Shown here one piece after another: positions 27,553 through 36,630 of a DNA stretch of 64,000 nucleotides. Both the position numbers and the translations under genes were made by a program. Location: the NCBI RefSeq assembly GCF_001854805.1, contig NZ_MBLO01000271.1, positions 42,402 to 106,401 on the forward strand, given 5' to 3'. Below the pieces are notes generated by a model. The model saw only the letters and a list, made by a program, of their open reading frames with translations. It was not told the DNA's origin and did no database searches. Position 1 is the first letter of the stretch; each line of letters starts with the position of its first letter. The DNA is from Pseudofrankia coriaricola (GTDB lineage Bacteria > Actinomycetota > Actinomycetes > Frankiales > Frankiaceae).

Positions 27553-27889
27553 CAACGCCCTATCAACCAGGTCACACGACCTGTGCCGGCCGCGTCCGCC
27601 CGGCGGCATCGCTGGGCCCCTCCGACGCACGGACGGTCAGGCGGGACGACGAAGGTCCCGGCCGGGCCGTTTCCGGGGAGCGGGCTCCATCCGCGATCTG
27701 GCAGACACCTCGGTCCGAGGCCGTCCGGTCCCCCCGCGGACCTCGCGGTGGTCGGCCATGACGACTCTCTGACGGACTCGGTGAGGTCGGGGGCGACCAG
27801 CGACATGTTCGGATCCCTGCTTTCTGGGCGATGGCCAGTGGGCGGACCTGAGGTCAGCGGGTGAACGGGGTCAGAGGGCGAACAGCAGG
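27553..27889. other. Upstream region of the riboswitch transcript
   Basis: About 340 bp that must contain the cbtBA promoter. I see no convincing -35/-10 pair and no recognisable gene on either strand. The region ends where TetR homology begins abruptly at about 27890 on the plus strand. Confidence 0.35.
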
Positions 27890-28325
27890 GAGCCAGCCGG
27901 TGCTCTACACCCACTTCAAGGGCAAGGACGCGATCATGACGGCGGTCGCCGTCGAAGGCTTCGCCGAGCTGGCCGAGGTCCTGCGCGCGGCCCGCACCGA
28001 GGCGCCGGACGCCGACCGTGCCCTCGCCGACGTCAGCCTGGCCTACACCGCGTTCGCCGACCAGCGCCCCGCGCTTTACGACGCGATGTTCGCGCAGGCC
28101 GTCAACCTGCCGTTCGCCACCCCGGGAGCGCCGGCCGCCCTGCACGCGGCCTTCGGCGAACTGGCCGAGACCGTCCGCCCGCACGCGGACGGCGACGACC
28201 TAGGTGTCCTGACCGAGACTCTCTGGGCCGCCCTGCACGGCCTGGTCACGCTCATGCGCGGCGGCCGGCTCCCCCGCGATCACCACCACCGCAGGCTCGC
28301 GCTCCTCCTGGCCCGTGTCGGGTAG
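27890..28325 (+). pseudogene. TetR-family regulator lacking its N-terminus
   Basis: Homology starts in the middle of the DNA-binding domain: SQPVLYTHFKGKDAIMTAV is the end of a TetR helix-turn-helix. It continues through a complete WHG-type C-terminal domain (AFADQRPALYDAMFAQ; LTETLWAALHGLVTLMRGGRL; HRRLALLLARVG). The first helices are replaced by unrelated sequence, and there is no credible start codon with a ribosome binding site. It is best read as a 5-prime-truncated gene. Confidence 0.75.
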
Positions 28326-28554
28326 CACGGTCGCGCGGGCTGAGCACCCGTCACCCTCAACCACCGACAGAAGGCGTTTCTCACCCGCACGCCGTACGAC
28401 CCGAACGCGGACATCCCCGGCGGTGTCGACCCACAAGGCTGGCAGACATACTGACTAACACCAAGACCTACGACCGTGGCTGACCGCGCAGTCCCGGCCC
28501 ATTTGCTAAGCCCACCGGCTTGCTCGGACCACCGTCCCGGCTTACTGGTCCGGC

Positions 28555-30675
28555 CTACCGGTCCGGAATCTCGTACGCCACGTCGGCGGCCTCGATGCGC
28601 TCCAGGTCGCGAGCCTGGACCGTGTACCCGGTGAACCGTTCGACGGCGACCAGGCACTTCTCGGTCCTGTCGCGGTAGTCCTTGAAGTCGAGCCCCGCCA
28701 GGTAGGGCTCCGCCGCGGCGGGCGTCGGCTGCCACAGCCCGGGCTCGAACCCGTGGAAGAGCGCCTCACCGCCTTCAGCCAGCCCCAGCCGCGGGCCCGC
28801 GCTGACGTTCCAGAACACGCTCCCGGTCCGGCCGAGCCGGGAGAGCGCGGCCAGAACCTCGGGACGGCTGCCCCGGAAGGCGTTGTCCTCGATCGCGACC
28901 ACCGCGCCGTCGACGGCGATGACCGCCAGTGCCCGCATCGTCAGGTCGTCGGAGGCGCGGGTGTCCCAGAACGACCGCGGTACCGCCGGGTCGGCGCCGA
29001 ACGCGCGCAGCACGGCGTCGGTGTCCGCCGGCCCGGCGATGACCGTGATCGTCGCGCCCTCGGAGATCGACGTGTGCCTGAACCATCGGTAGGCATACTC
29101 GGGCCGGTCGACCAGCGGCGGCTCCGGCTCGCCACGCAGCCGCGCCCCCAGCCGGTCGGAGCGCTTGTACACGATCTCCGGTTCGCGGGGCGCCTCCCAG
29201 ACAATCAGCTGGTACCGCTCGTCGGTCACGACACCCGACACGCTGACCCTGCCGGGCGAGTCGTCCCGACCGGAGGCGTGCACCCGCAGTCGCAGCTCGC
29301 CGGGCCACGGCGGGGCCTGCTCGCGCAGGTTGGCGCTGCGCGGAATGTGACCGGCCTCCACCGACGGCCGGCCCAGCACGCTCGCGGCGCCGGCCATGGA
29401 CGTCCAGCTGATCTCGACGACCTCGTCCCAGACCAGGACGTCCACGTCCGGCGGGGCGCCGGCGAGCACCTCGAGCCGTACCGAGACGAGACCATGGTCC
29501 GTGCCGGTGCGGATCACGGCGCCGCCGGCCACCTCCGTGACCAGGCCGTTGCCAGCGAAGGCGCCGGCGTCGGTTTCGGGTAGCTCGCTCTCCAGCAGGC
29601 CGATCCGGTGGTCCGCCGGTTCCACATGTCCCCAGGCACTGCGCGGCAGCAGGTACTCGGCCCGGCGCCGCGCCAGGGCCGCCGCCGCGTACGCGGCCGG
29701 CATCGGCGCCACCGCGAGGACCTGCGCCGCCGCCCCCAGCCCGACGCCGATGACCGCCGCCTCCCCGCCAGCCACCGCCGGCGGGGCCAGCTCGGCCAGC
29801 ACCGCCACCGCGGTCGCCACCCCCAGCGCCAGGTGCGCGCGGCCATGCCACGCCGCGACGGCTGTCTCCGCTTCAGCCGGCGTCCGATCGCCCTCGACCT
29901 CCGGCGGCGTCAGCAGCGGCGCGACGCCGGGATGCGCGCGCAGCGCCCGCACCAGTTCCGCCACCAGGATCGTGATCCCCCAGCGGAACTGATCGAGCAT
30001 GATGACGGCGTTCTCCAGATCGCTGCCGTCCGCGGCCGAGAGCAGGACGCTTCGAGCCCCGTCCGGCGGACGCGGCACACCCGCCGTCAGCCCGGGCGGG
30101 ACGTCGGCCAACACCAGGCCGTCGACCGCGACCTCCAGCGCGCCGTGCAGCCGGGCGGTCAGCGTCGACCCGAGCCGGCGCAGCTCCCGCAGCACCGGCG
30201 ACTCGGCCGGGCCGGCCGGGAACGACGGCACAAACGGCGGTGGAGGTTGCTGCGCCCCAGGAGGCCCCGACACCGACACCGACATCGGCATCGGCATCGG
30301 CATCGGTCCGGACCGCATAACCGGCGGTGGCGCTGGCGGGCCTGGCTGCGCCGACGGCACCGGCCCGCCGGCGGCGGCGAGCTGACCTCGCATCTGGCCG
30401 GACAAGACGGGCTCGGTCGCCGCCCACGGCACGGGGCGACCCGGCCTCAGCGCGGTGGCGGGCAGCCTCCCGACGGCTCCCACCACCGTCATCCCGGCCG
30501 GCCCCGCGAGCCCGAGCCGCCCGAGCCGCGCGGCCGGCTCCCGTGGAACACGGGCGACCAACGACGGCATCACCCGCGCCACTGCCGCCCCCAATGCCAC
30601 GAACGCGACCGGCCCGACGGGACCCGTGCCCGGCTCCAGGGCCTGCACGTCGTCAGTCTCAGCTGGCCGCTCCAT
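28555..30675 (-). CDS. Large uncharacterised protein with DUF6461-like C-terminus
   Basis: A 706-aa protein without a clear family for most of its length. Residues ~90-155 are Pro-rich, with a PMPMPMPMSVSVSG run. ~165-345 are Ala/Leu-rich and helical, possibly with weakly membrane-associated stretches. ~365-500 resemble a beta domain common in Streptomyces/Frankia hypothetical proteins (VSVRLEVLAGAPPDVDVLVWDEVVEISW; WPGELRLRVHASGRD; YQLIVWEAP). ~540-650 resemble DUF6461 (ALAVIAVDGAVVAIEDNAFRG; VFWNVSAGPRLGLAEGG). No catalytic motif is evident. The ATG at 30675 has a strong AAGGAGG 6 nt upstream, so it is probably expressed. It stands alone, flanked by gene remnants. Confidence 0.7.
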   Translation of the reverse strand: MERPAETDDVQALEPGTGPVGPVAFVALGAAVARVMPSLVARVPREPAARLGRLGLAGPAGMTVVGAVGRLPATALRPGRPVPWAATEPVLSGQMRGQLAAAGGPVPSAQPGPPAPPPVMRSGPMPMPMPMSVSVSGPPGAQQPPPPFVPSFPAGPAESPVLRELRRLGSTLTARLHGALEVAVDGLVLADVPPGLTAGVPRPPDGARSVLLSAADGSDLENAVIMLDQFRWGITILVAELVRALRAHPGVAPLLTPPEVEGDRTPAEAETAVAAWHGRAHLALGVATAVAVLAELAPPAVAGGEAAVIGVGLGAAAQVLAVAPMPAAYAAAALARRRAEYLLPRSAWGHVEPADHRIGLLESELPETDAGAFAGNGLVTEVAGGAVIRTGTDHGLVSVRLEVLAGAPPDVDVLVWDEVVEISWTSMAGAASVLGRPSVEAGHIPRSANLREQAPPWPGELRLRVHASGRDDSPGRVSVSGVVTDERYQLIVWEAPREPEIVYKRSDRLGARLRGEPEPPLVDRPEYAYRWFRHTSISEGATITVIAGPADTDAVLRAFGADPAVPRSFWDTRASDDLTMRALAVIAVDGAVVAIEDNAFRGSRPEVLAALSRLGRTGSVFWNVSAGPRLGLAEGGEALFHGFEPGLWQPTPAAAEPYLAGLDFKDYRDRTEKCLVAVERFTGYTVQARDLERIEAADVAYEIPDR

Positions 30676-30983
30676 CGCGGGCCTCCTTCAGATCAGTCCC
30701 CGGCGATGATCTCTGCTGGGTGCCATAACACCACAAGCCAATCAGCGTGCGCCATCCGACCCGACAAGCCCGCGCCATACCAGACCGCCAAGGCGCAATC
30801 ATCCAGACCGTCGAGCCGCCGTTCATCGTGAGATCCAAACGGCCCTTGACCATGGCCGTCCGTGAACGGGCACCATTCCTGGCGCCCGCCACGCCTCTCC
30901 CGTCCCACCGTCCGAGGCGTCTCCGATCTTGGCGCAGAGCACCGGATCATCGTTCCTGATCTGACAGGAGACCTTGGCCAGGG
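30676..30983. other. Intergenic, no gene seen
   Basis: About 300 bp upstream of the large hypothetical protein. No recognisable coding remnant; ends at the duplicated VOC fragment. Confidence 0.4.
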
Positions 30984-31043
30984 CGTCCACGACCGTGACG
31001 GCGCCCGCGTCGATGACCTCCTGCCAGTCGAGCGGATCAACGA
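30984..31043 (-). pseudogene. 60-bp duplicated fragment of a VOC-family gene
   Basis: These 60 bases match 39227-39286, inside the intact VOC gene at 39114-39503, at 57 of 60 positions and in the same orientation. Read on the minus strand they encode the same peptide core (DPLDWQEVIDAGAVTVVD). Flanking sequence shows no further similarity. It is a relic of a paralogue or of a partial duplication. Confidence 0.8.
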
Positions 31044-31210
31044 AAGGCGGGGTCGAACGTTGGTATGTGTGTCAGTAGTGTTCGGTGGACGGCTCACCTC
31101 GACACCGCATGTCTTGTCGGCACCGCGCCCTGGCGCCTGCCCGGGTCGCGTGTGTCCGCACCGATATGCACGGACAAGGTGGACGAGCACGAACGGAGCA
31201 GGGTCCGAAC

Positions 31211-31858
31211 ATGCCGAACCGCGCACCGTCGCCGTCATCGCAGCGGGCAGCATCCCGGCCCCTGAGCGACAGCCTCGACGAAGCCGGCGCCGAGGCGATG
31301 CGCCGGGCCTTCCGGCGGCACGCGGCGGGCGTCACGATCGTGACGATGTCCGGACAGCGCGGCCCGGTGGGCTTCACCGCGACATCGGTGGCCTCCCTGT
31401 CCGAACGCCCCCCGCTGCTGGCGCTGGCGCTGTCGGTCCGGTCGTCGATCGCGCCGACGCTACGCGCCGCCGAAACGCTCCTCGTTCACCTGCTCTCCCG
31501 GGATCAGCAGGACCTCGCCGCGCGCTTCGCCGCGCCGGGTGCCGACCGGTTCGCCGCGCCCACCCGCTGGCGCCGGCTCGACACCGGCGAACCGTTGCTG
31601 CTCGACGCGGCCACCTGGCTGCGCTGCCGGATCCGGGACCGTTCCGCCACGGGAGACCACTGGCTGGTGGTCGCGGAGGTCCTCGAAAGCCGGGTCGATC
31701 CCACGGCGGAGCCACTCGTCTACCACGACGGCGGCTACGGCACCGTCCTCAAGAGCGACGACGGCCCCGCGAACAGCGGCCCGAAGGCCGGCGACGGCGG
31801 CGGGAAGGCCAACGACGGCGATCTCGGTATTCGCGGACGGTCGCCGTCGGGCTCCTGA
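31211..31858 (+). CDS. Flavin reductase-domain protein
   Basis: A 215-aa FMN-binding split-barrel protein. The core spans ~25-175: AFRRHAAGVTIVTMSGQRGPVGFTATSVASLS (in segments), PPLLALALSVRSS, TLLVHLLSRDQQDLAARFA and VYHDGGYGTV near the end. Such proteins reduce free FMN/FAD for a partner monooxygenase. No oxygenase is adjacent, so the partner is unknown. The start is the ATG at 31211, with AGGG 7 nt upstream; the upstream extension is unlike the family. The last ~35 residues are Gly/Lys/Asp-rich and disordered. Confidence 0.8.
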   Translation: MPNRAPSPSSQRAASRPLSDSLDEAGAEAMRRAFRRHAAGVTIVTMSGQRGPVGFTATSVASLSERPPLLALALSVRSSIAPTLRAAETLLVHLLSRDQQDLAARFAAPGADRFAAPTRWRRLDTGEPLLLDAATWLRCRIRDRSATGDHWLVVAEVLESRVDPTAEPLVYHDGGYGTVLKSDDGPANSGPKAGDGGGKANDGDLGIRGRSPSGS

Positions 31859-32065
31859 CCGGTTCGGCGGATACGCGGCTCAGCGGATACATGGTCGGGC
31901 CGCCCAGTGGAGGGGCCGCTGGGGCCTTTTCCGTGGATCTCGTTTGGGCGGCGGTCGACGGGTAACCGGATGCCAGTTCGCATACTCAGCTGGCTGACGG
32001 CCCGAGCGATCGGCTCGCCGAACCGCCCGCGTCCTTCCATGTGGATTCGCCGGGCCTGTGCGCGG

Positions 32066-33133
32066 TCAGGCGCCGCCCACGGTGAAGAAGGGGAGGTCGA
32101 GCGGGGTGACGAGGCCGGGTGGGGCGGCGCAGACGGTGGGGATGGCGTTGAGGAGGCGCATGGCGGTGCCGACGACGCCGGCCACGGCGTGGCCGCCGCC
32201 GTCGTCGAGGCGGGGCTCGAGCTCGAGCGTGAACGACGGGTGGCCGGTGACCTCGACACGGTAGCCGGAGCGGCCGCCGGCCAGGATCGGCCAGTCCGGG
32301 CCGATGTCGTCGCGCAGCCGGTTGACGTGGGCGGCGACGATCGCGGGCCGGCCGCCGACGATGCCAGTCACGTCGAAACGGACGGCCGCGGTGCTGCCCT
32401 GCTCGATGCGTCCCATCGCCGTGTGGAACGTCTCCGGGGCCGGAAGTCGCTCATGCTCCTCACGGATCTCGTCGAGCGTCCAGCCGAGCGCGTCGGCCAG
32501 GAGCCGGACGATCCCGCCCCAGCCGAAGGTCACCGCCCCGGGCTCGTACAGCGCGGCCGGGTGATCGAGCGGCAGGCCGAAACCGAATACCTCGCCGGTG
32601 AACGTCGGGTCGGCGTACTCGCCGTAGTTCATCAGCTCGCTGACTCGTATCGAGTCGACGCGTTCGCACATCTGCGCCACCAGCAGCGGGAGCATGTCAC
32701 CGGACCAGCCCGGGTCGATGCCCGAGGTGAACAGGGTGGTCCCGCCCTTCTCGCAGGCGGTCGCGAGCCGGCCACGGGTCGCGTCGTCGAGGAACGCCGG
32801 GTTGACCAGGAAGACGAGCGCGGTGTTCACGACGTTCTTGCCGGCGGCGAGGATCATGCACAGCTCGTCGATCGTGTCGTCGATCCGGGACTCGCCCTGG
32901 ACCATGTACGACACGCAGTCTGCGTCGGTGGCCAGCAGCGCGTCGATGTCGTCGGTGGCGACCACCCCGGTGGGCTCGCTCAGCCCGCACAACTCGGCCG
33001 CGTCCCGTCCGATCTTGGCCGGCGAGTGGGCATGCACGCCGACCAGCTCGAGATCCGGCCGCCGGATGATCCCCCGTAAGGCGTGCAGGCCAACGTTTCC
33101 GGTCCCCCACTGGATCACGCGTAGCGGGCTCAT
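32066..33133 (-). CDS. NAD(P)-dependent dehydrogenase, DapB/amine-dehydrogenase-like
   Basis: A 355-aa oxidoreductase with an N-terminal Rossmann fold (VIQWGTGNVGLHALRGIIRRPDLELVG, in segments; GTGNVG at ~10-15) of the dihydrodipicolinate-reductase-like type. It is similar to actinobacterial 2,4-diaminopentanoate dehydrogenase-like proteins. Further conserved pieces are GKNVVNTALVFL, SGIDPGWSGDMLPLL and VFGFGLPLDHPA. Its length and motifs exclude true DapB, which is about 270 aa. Annotated relatives often sit in lipid or xenobiotic catabolism regions. The ATG at 33133 has GGAGG 6 nt upstream. The substrate cannot be told from sequence. Confidence 0.82.
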   Translation of the reverse strand: MSPLRVIQWGTGNVGLHALRGIIRRPDLELVGVHAHSPAKIGRDAAELCGLSEPTGVVATDDIDALLATDADCVSYMVQGESRIDDTIDELCMILAAGKNVVNTALVFLVNPAFLDDATRGRLATACEKGGTTLFTSGIDPGWSGDMLPLLVAQMCERVDSIRVSELMNYGEYADPTFTGEVFGFGLPLDHPAALYEPGAVTFGWGGIVRLLADALGWTLDEIREEHERLPAPETFHTAMGRIEQGSTAAVRFDVTGIVGGRPAIVAAHVNRLRDDIGPDWPILAGGRSGYRVEVTGHPSFTLELEPRLDDGGGHAVAGVVGTAMRLLNAIPTVCAAPPGLVTPLDLPFFTVGGA

Positions 33134-33312
33134 CAGCTACCTCCGGTCACAACCTGAGTCACGGCAACGTCGGCGAACGGTAGCCATGATCGGTGCTGCG
33201 AGGGATGCCCGCCAGCGGAATGACCGGCCGGACTGCAAGTTCGGCGGGCCTTGAGGGTAGGCGGCCCGGATCGCCGTTTCACCGCCCGCCCGAGTCCTCG
33301 GCACCTGTCCGT
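33134..33312. other. Intergenic, no gene seen
   Basis: Region upstream of the dehydrogenase and before the MMPL remnant. No recognised feature. Confidence 0.35.
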
Positions 33313-33397
33313 GTCGAGTTCACCCCGTTCCTTGCTCTCAAGGCCGCCGTGCTCAACCTGTTCTCGACCGGCGCCGCCTATGGTGTCGTGACCTTTA
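33313..33397 (+). pseudogene. Fragment of an MMPL/RND-type transporter gene
   Basis: A short plus-strand stretch reads FLALKAAVLNLFSTGAAYGVVTF. This is the conserved transmembrane motif LKAAVLNLLSxGAAYGV of MMPL lipid transporters. Sequence on either side is unrelated, and the frame stops soon after. It is a relic of about 85 bp. Confidence 0.65.
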
Positions 33398-33584
33398 CAC
33401 GGCTGGCTGGCGGTCCTCGTGTCGGGTGGTAGCCGTGTTCGCTACCATGAGCGGTGAGCGCGGGAGGGCGCTTCCGGGTCCGCGGGCAGGACTGAGTCCA
33501 CCTCCAGCGACATGACTTACCCCAGGCTGGTGACGTTCTCCTTTCCAGCTCGGCGCGCGGACCGCGAGCTGACGAGGGGACGTC

Positions 33585-34619
33585 ATGCCCAGTCTTCCCG
33601 CCCGCCCGGACTTCCAGCAGCTTCGTCACCAGGCCAGAGACCTCCTACGGGCCGCCCAAGGCGGTGACGCCACCGCGCTGGCGCGTGTTCACGCCGTCGG
33701 GACCGAGGTCGGTCTCGCGAACGCCCAGCTCGCCGTCGCCCGCGAGTACGGATTCACCAGCTGGACCCGGCTGAAGATCGAGGTCGACCGCCGCGAGACC
33801 CTCGACGACGTCGACGTGGCAAAGCTGGCCGACCTGCTTGCCCGCGAGCCGCGCCTGGCCACCGCCGAGATGACCCAGTGGTGCGACCACCCGTTGGGCG
33901 CATCGCCGCTGAACTACGTCGCGATGCTGCGCTACGACACGTCCCGCGACATCTGGCGGGACGTCCCCGGCGCCGCGGCGCTGGCACGCGCGCTGCTCGC
34001 GGCCGGAGCACCGGTCGACGGCGAGCCGGGCAGCCCGGAGACTCCCCTGATCACCGCGGCCAGCTACGGCGATGCCGAGGTCGCCGAGGTCCTCATCCGG
34101 GCGGGTGCCGACCTCGAGGCCACCTCCTCGGCGACATCCGGCGGGGTTCCCAGCGGAAACGCGCTGCTGCACGCGGCCGTGTTCGGCATGACCGAGGTGG
34201 TAGACGTCCTGGTGAAGGCAGGCGCACGGATCCGGGACCTTGTCATCGGCGCGGCGGCCGGCGACATCAGCCGCTGGCCTCTCGGGGAGGCCAGCCCGCA
34301 GCAGTGTCTCCTCGCGCTCCTCATGGCCGTGGACCATGAGCGGTTGACGGTGATCAAGGCGCTGGTCGCGGCTGGCACGCCTGTCGACGGGGTCGACGAG
34401 ACCTGGGGCCGCCATCCGCTGCGACTCGCCGCCGCGAACGGCCGACCCGCGAGCGTCCGATGCCTGCTCGCCCTCGGCGCCGACCCCAACCTGCGGGACG
34501 CCGACGGGCTCACGCCACTGGAGCTGTGCCGAGCTGGGCACCCCCACCACCTCCCCGGCACCGGCCACGCCGAGGTCGAGAACATCCTCGAACCCGTCAC
34601 CGCGCCCGACCCCGCATAG
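33585..34619 (+). CDS. Ankyrin-repeat protein
   Basis: A 344-aa soluble protein. The N-terminus (LRHQARDLLRAAQGGDATALARVH, in segments; AREYGFTSWTRLKIEV) is the standard lead-in of bacterial ankyrin proteins. At least four ankyrin repeats follow, with the clearest at ~145 (PETPLITAASYGDAEVAEVLIRAGADL, in segments), ~195 (ALLHAAVFGMTEVVDVLVKAGA), ~250 (DHERLTVIKALVAAGTPVD) and ~290 (HPLRLAAANGRPASVRCLLALGADPNLRDADGLTPLEL, in segments). There is no signal peptide or enzyme domain, so a protein-binding role is likely. The ATG at 33585 has GAGGGG 5 nt upstream. Confidence 0.9.
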   Translation: MPSLPARPDFQQLRHQARDLLRAAQGGDATALARVHAVGTEVGLANAQLAVAREYGFTSWTRLKIEVDRRETLDDVDVAKLADLLAREPRLATAEMTQWCDHPLGASPLNYVAMLRYDTSRDIWRDVPGAAALARALLAAGAPVDGEPGSPETPLITAASYGDAEVAEVLIRAGADLEATSSATSGGVPSGNALLHAAVFGMTEVVDVLVKAGARIRDLVIGAAAGDISRWPLGEASPQQCLLALLMAVDHERLTVIKALVAAGTPVDGVDETWGRHPLRLAAANGRPASVRCLLALGADPNLRDADGLTPLELCRAGHPHHLPGTGHAEVENILEPVTAPDPA

Positions 34620-34638
34620 CGGGAGACCGACCCGCCTC

Positions 34639-34812
34639 GTGCCCGTGTGTGCTCGGCTACTCGACGCCGTGGCCAGCTCCCGCGAGATCCGCCCAGACCT
34701 GGATGCCTACGAGCTCATGCGCGGCGTCGGGGCATCTACCTGGGCGCCGACACGACTCACCGCTACGACGCATGTCGACCAGTCGAGTTCCTCGCTGCTG
34801 GACTGCGCCGGC
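34639..34812 (+). pseudogene. Frameshifted C-terminal remnant of a TetR regulator
   Basis: One frame reads LLDAVASSREIRPDLDAYELMRGVG, the usual end of TetR helix 8-9. The next frame continues GADTTHRYDACRPVEFLAAGLRR, the usual final helix. A shift near 34733 separates them. The DNA-binding part is absent. Downstream to 34927 nothing is recognised. Confidence 0.7.
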
Positions 34813-34927
34813 CACAGTGACCTGCTGGACGCCCATCCTCCGCCTGCACCCGCGCAAGCACGGGATCGCGCTGGGCGAGCACACCGTAGGCATGTCCCAG
34901 GTCGCCGGCCATCACGACCTCACCTGA

Positions 34928-35197
34928 CTAGGGCGTCTGGGCGGCGAGGAGGCAGAGGTCGTCCTCCCGTCCGGCTGGCCCGGCGACGTGGGTGAGGATG
35001 TGGTCACAGAGGCCGGTGAGGCCGCCGTGCCCGTGTGGGTCGTGGTCGGCGGCGACGTCGGCCAGGGTGTCGAGCCGGTCGGTGATCGAGAGGTGGCGGC
35101 GCTCGACGAGCCCGTCGGTGTAGAGGAGGAGCCGCGATTCCGGCGGCAGGCTCAGGTCGGTCTGGCTGTAGGTGAGCGACGGATCGACGCCTGGTGC
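34928..35197 (-). pseudogene. C-terminal fragment of a SpoIIE/RsbU-type phosphatase
   Basis: Minus-strand reading gives PGVDPSLTYSQTDLSLPP then SRLLLYTDGLVERR, typical of the PP2C-like SpoIIE domain (LLLYTDGLVE carries a metal ligand Asp), and ends REDDLCLLAAQ. Only the last ~90 residues exist. Upstream codons (35198-35392) are unrelated, although the frame stays open. The sensor and the first metal-binding half are missing, so no activity is expected. Confidence 0.75.
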
Positions 35198-35885
35198 CGG
35201 CTGGTGGCATGGCCTCTGGCCGCATCGCCCCGGCCCGCGGGTCGCCGCCGACCCTTCTCGGGCCCCGCTGACCGACCTGCCTACGCAGTCCAGCGTATGG
35301 CTTGTGGCGCGTCCCGGCGTGGGAGAGTGCGCCGGCGATCGCTCTCCATGCGTCGCTCCGCGCTCGACACGCCGGCCACGCGGGTGGGCCACGCGTTCCG
35401 GACATCCCGGCGCGGCCCCGTTGTGGGACGGAGGCCTGCGACGGTGACGTGGGCGACCGGGATGGGTGCTTCCTGGCTGAACGGGAGGGGATGTCCAGCA
35501 GTTCAGCCAGTCGCGCGACGTCGCGCCACAGACCGGTGCGGCGTCGTCCTCCGCGCAGCTCGGTGATGTTGTGACGCCCTCGGGGCCGCCGCGGGTCGGA
35601 TGACCGCTCGCACGAAGACGGCCGGTGGTGGGCGCACACCGGGACAGCCCCGGTCCGGCTGGCTCGCCCTCGTCCCGCGCGTCGGGACGCGGATCGTCCG
35701 CGCAGGGGCCGGCAGCCGGAAAACGTCATCCGGGCGGCCCGGATCGTCGCGGTCCAGTTCGGGCAGGTGGAAAATGGTGCCAATTTTACATCACAGCCTT
35801 CGTCGTGCCCGAGTCGGAAATCTGTCAGGAGAACGGCCGTGATGGAGAACACCGCTAATCGCGACCCGCGGCCGGCCGGCCGGGA
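35198..35885. other. Region without recognisable gene
   Basis: About 690 bp between the phosphatase fragment and idi. Open frames cross it on both strands, but none shows a known motif. A patch on the minus strand (ITELRGGRRRTGLWRDVARLAELLD, near 35490-35570) looks protein-like but unassigned. Confidence 0.4.
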
Positions 35886-36548
35886 ATGTCCGACCATAGA
35901 ATGGTGGCCGTGGAGAGTAGCGAGACTACCGAGACCGTCGTCCTCCTCAACCTCGATGGAGAGGCCATAGGAGTCGCGCCGAAGGCAACAGTTCACGGAC
36001 CTCGAACGCCACTCCACCTCGCGTTCTCGTGTTACGTCTTCGACGCGTCTGACCGCCTTCTTGTGACACGCCGGTCCTTCGACAAACGTACCTGGCCCGG
36101 GGTGCTCACCAACACGTGCTGCGGACATCCGGCTCTCGGCGAGGCCATACCGGCGGCTATTTCGCGCCGGCTGGCTGACGAACTGGGCCTACGTGTCCAG
36201 AACATTCGCCTGGTCCTTCCCACCTTCCGCTACCGCTCCGTGATGGAAGACGGGACCGTCGAGAACGAGATCTGCCCGGTCTTCTCCGCCACGACGTCGG
36301 AGCCCTTCCAGCTCAACCCGGAGGAGGTCGCCGAGGCGTACTGGACTCCTTGGTCGACATTCGTGGGCGACGTTTCGTCGGGTTCGCTCGGCGTGTCTCC
36401 GTGGTGTCGCATGCAGGTGGGGCACCTACGCGCGCTCGGGCCGTCACCCAGGGACTGGCCGACGGCCTCGGAAGAGGCGCTGCCAACGGCGGCACGGGAG
36501 TCTTCGCCGGTGGGATCACCTGGTCGGATCGCGGTATCGGGCCCCTGA
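35886..36548 (+). CDS. idi: Isopentenyl-diphosphate delta-isomerase, type I
   Basis: A 220-aa Nudix-fold enzyme interconverting IPP and DMAPP, the building blocks for hopanoids, carotenoids and quinones. The catalytic Cys is in LTNTCCGHP (~78), followed by the modified Nudix box GEAIPAAISRRLADELGL. The catalytic Glu is in VENEICPVF, and YWTPW follows near 155. Length minus the tail matches the family (about 180 aa); the last ~40 residues are unconserved. The ATG at 35886 has a weak ribosome binding site; the ATG at 35901 is an alternative. It stands alone rather than in an isoprenoid cluster. Confidence 0.9.
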   Translation: MSDHRMVAVESSETTETVVLLNLDGEAIGVAPKATVHGPRTPLHLAFSCYVFDASDRLLVTRRSFDKRTWPGVLTNTCCGHPALGEAIPAAISRRLADELGLRVQNIRLVLPTFRYRSVMEDGTVENEICPVFSATTSEPFQLNPEEVAEAYWTPWSTFVGDVSSGSLGVSPWCRMQVGHLRALGPSPRDWPTASEEALPTAARESSPVGSPGRIAVSGP

Positions 36549-36630
36549 GAATCTGTGCTGGCACCCGTGGACGCGGTGACGAGAGGGCCCGGGCGATCAA
36601 TGGGACGACGCGTGGCCGGGTACCGTCGGG

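Noticed and set aside
30268..30312. GGCATC/GACACC hexamer repeat as a regulatory microsatellite
   Set aside because: It lies inside the 706-aa gene and simply encodes the PMPMPM-SVSVSG run.
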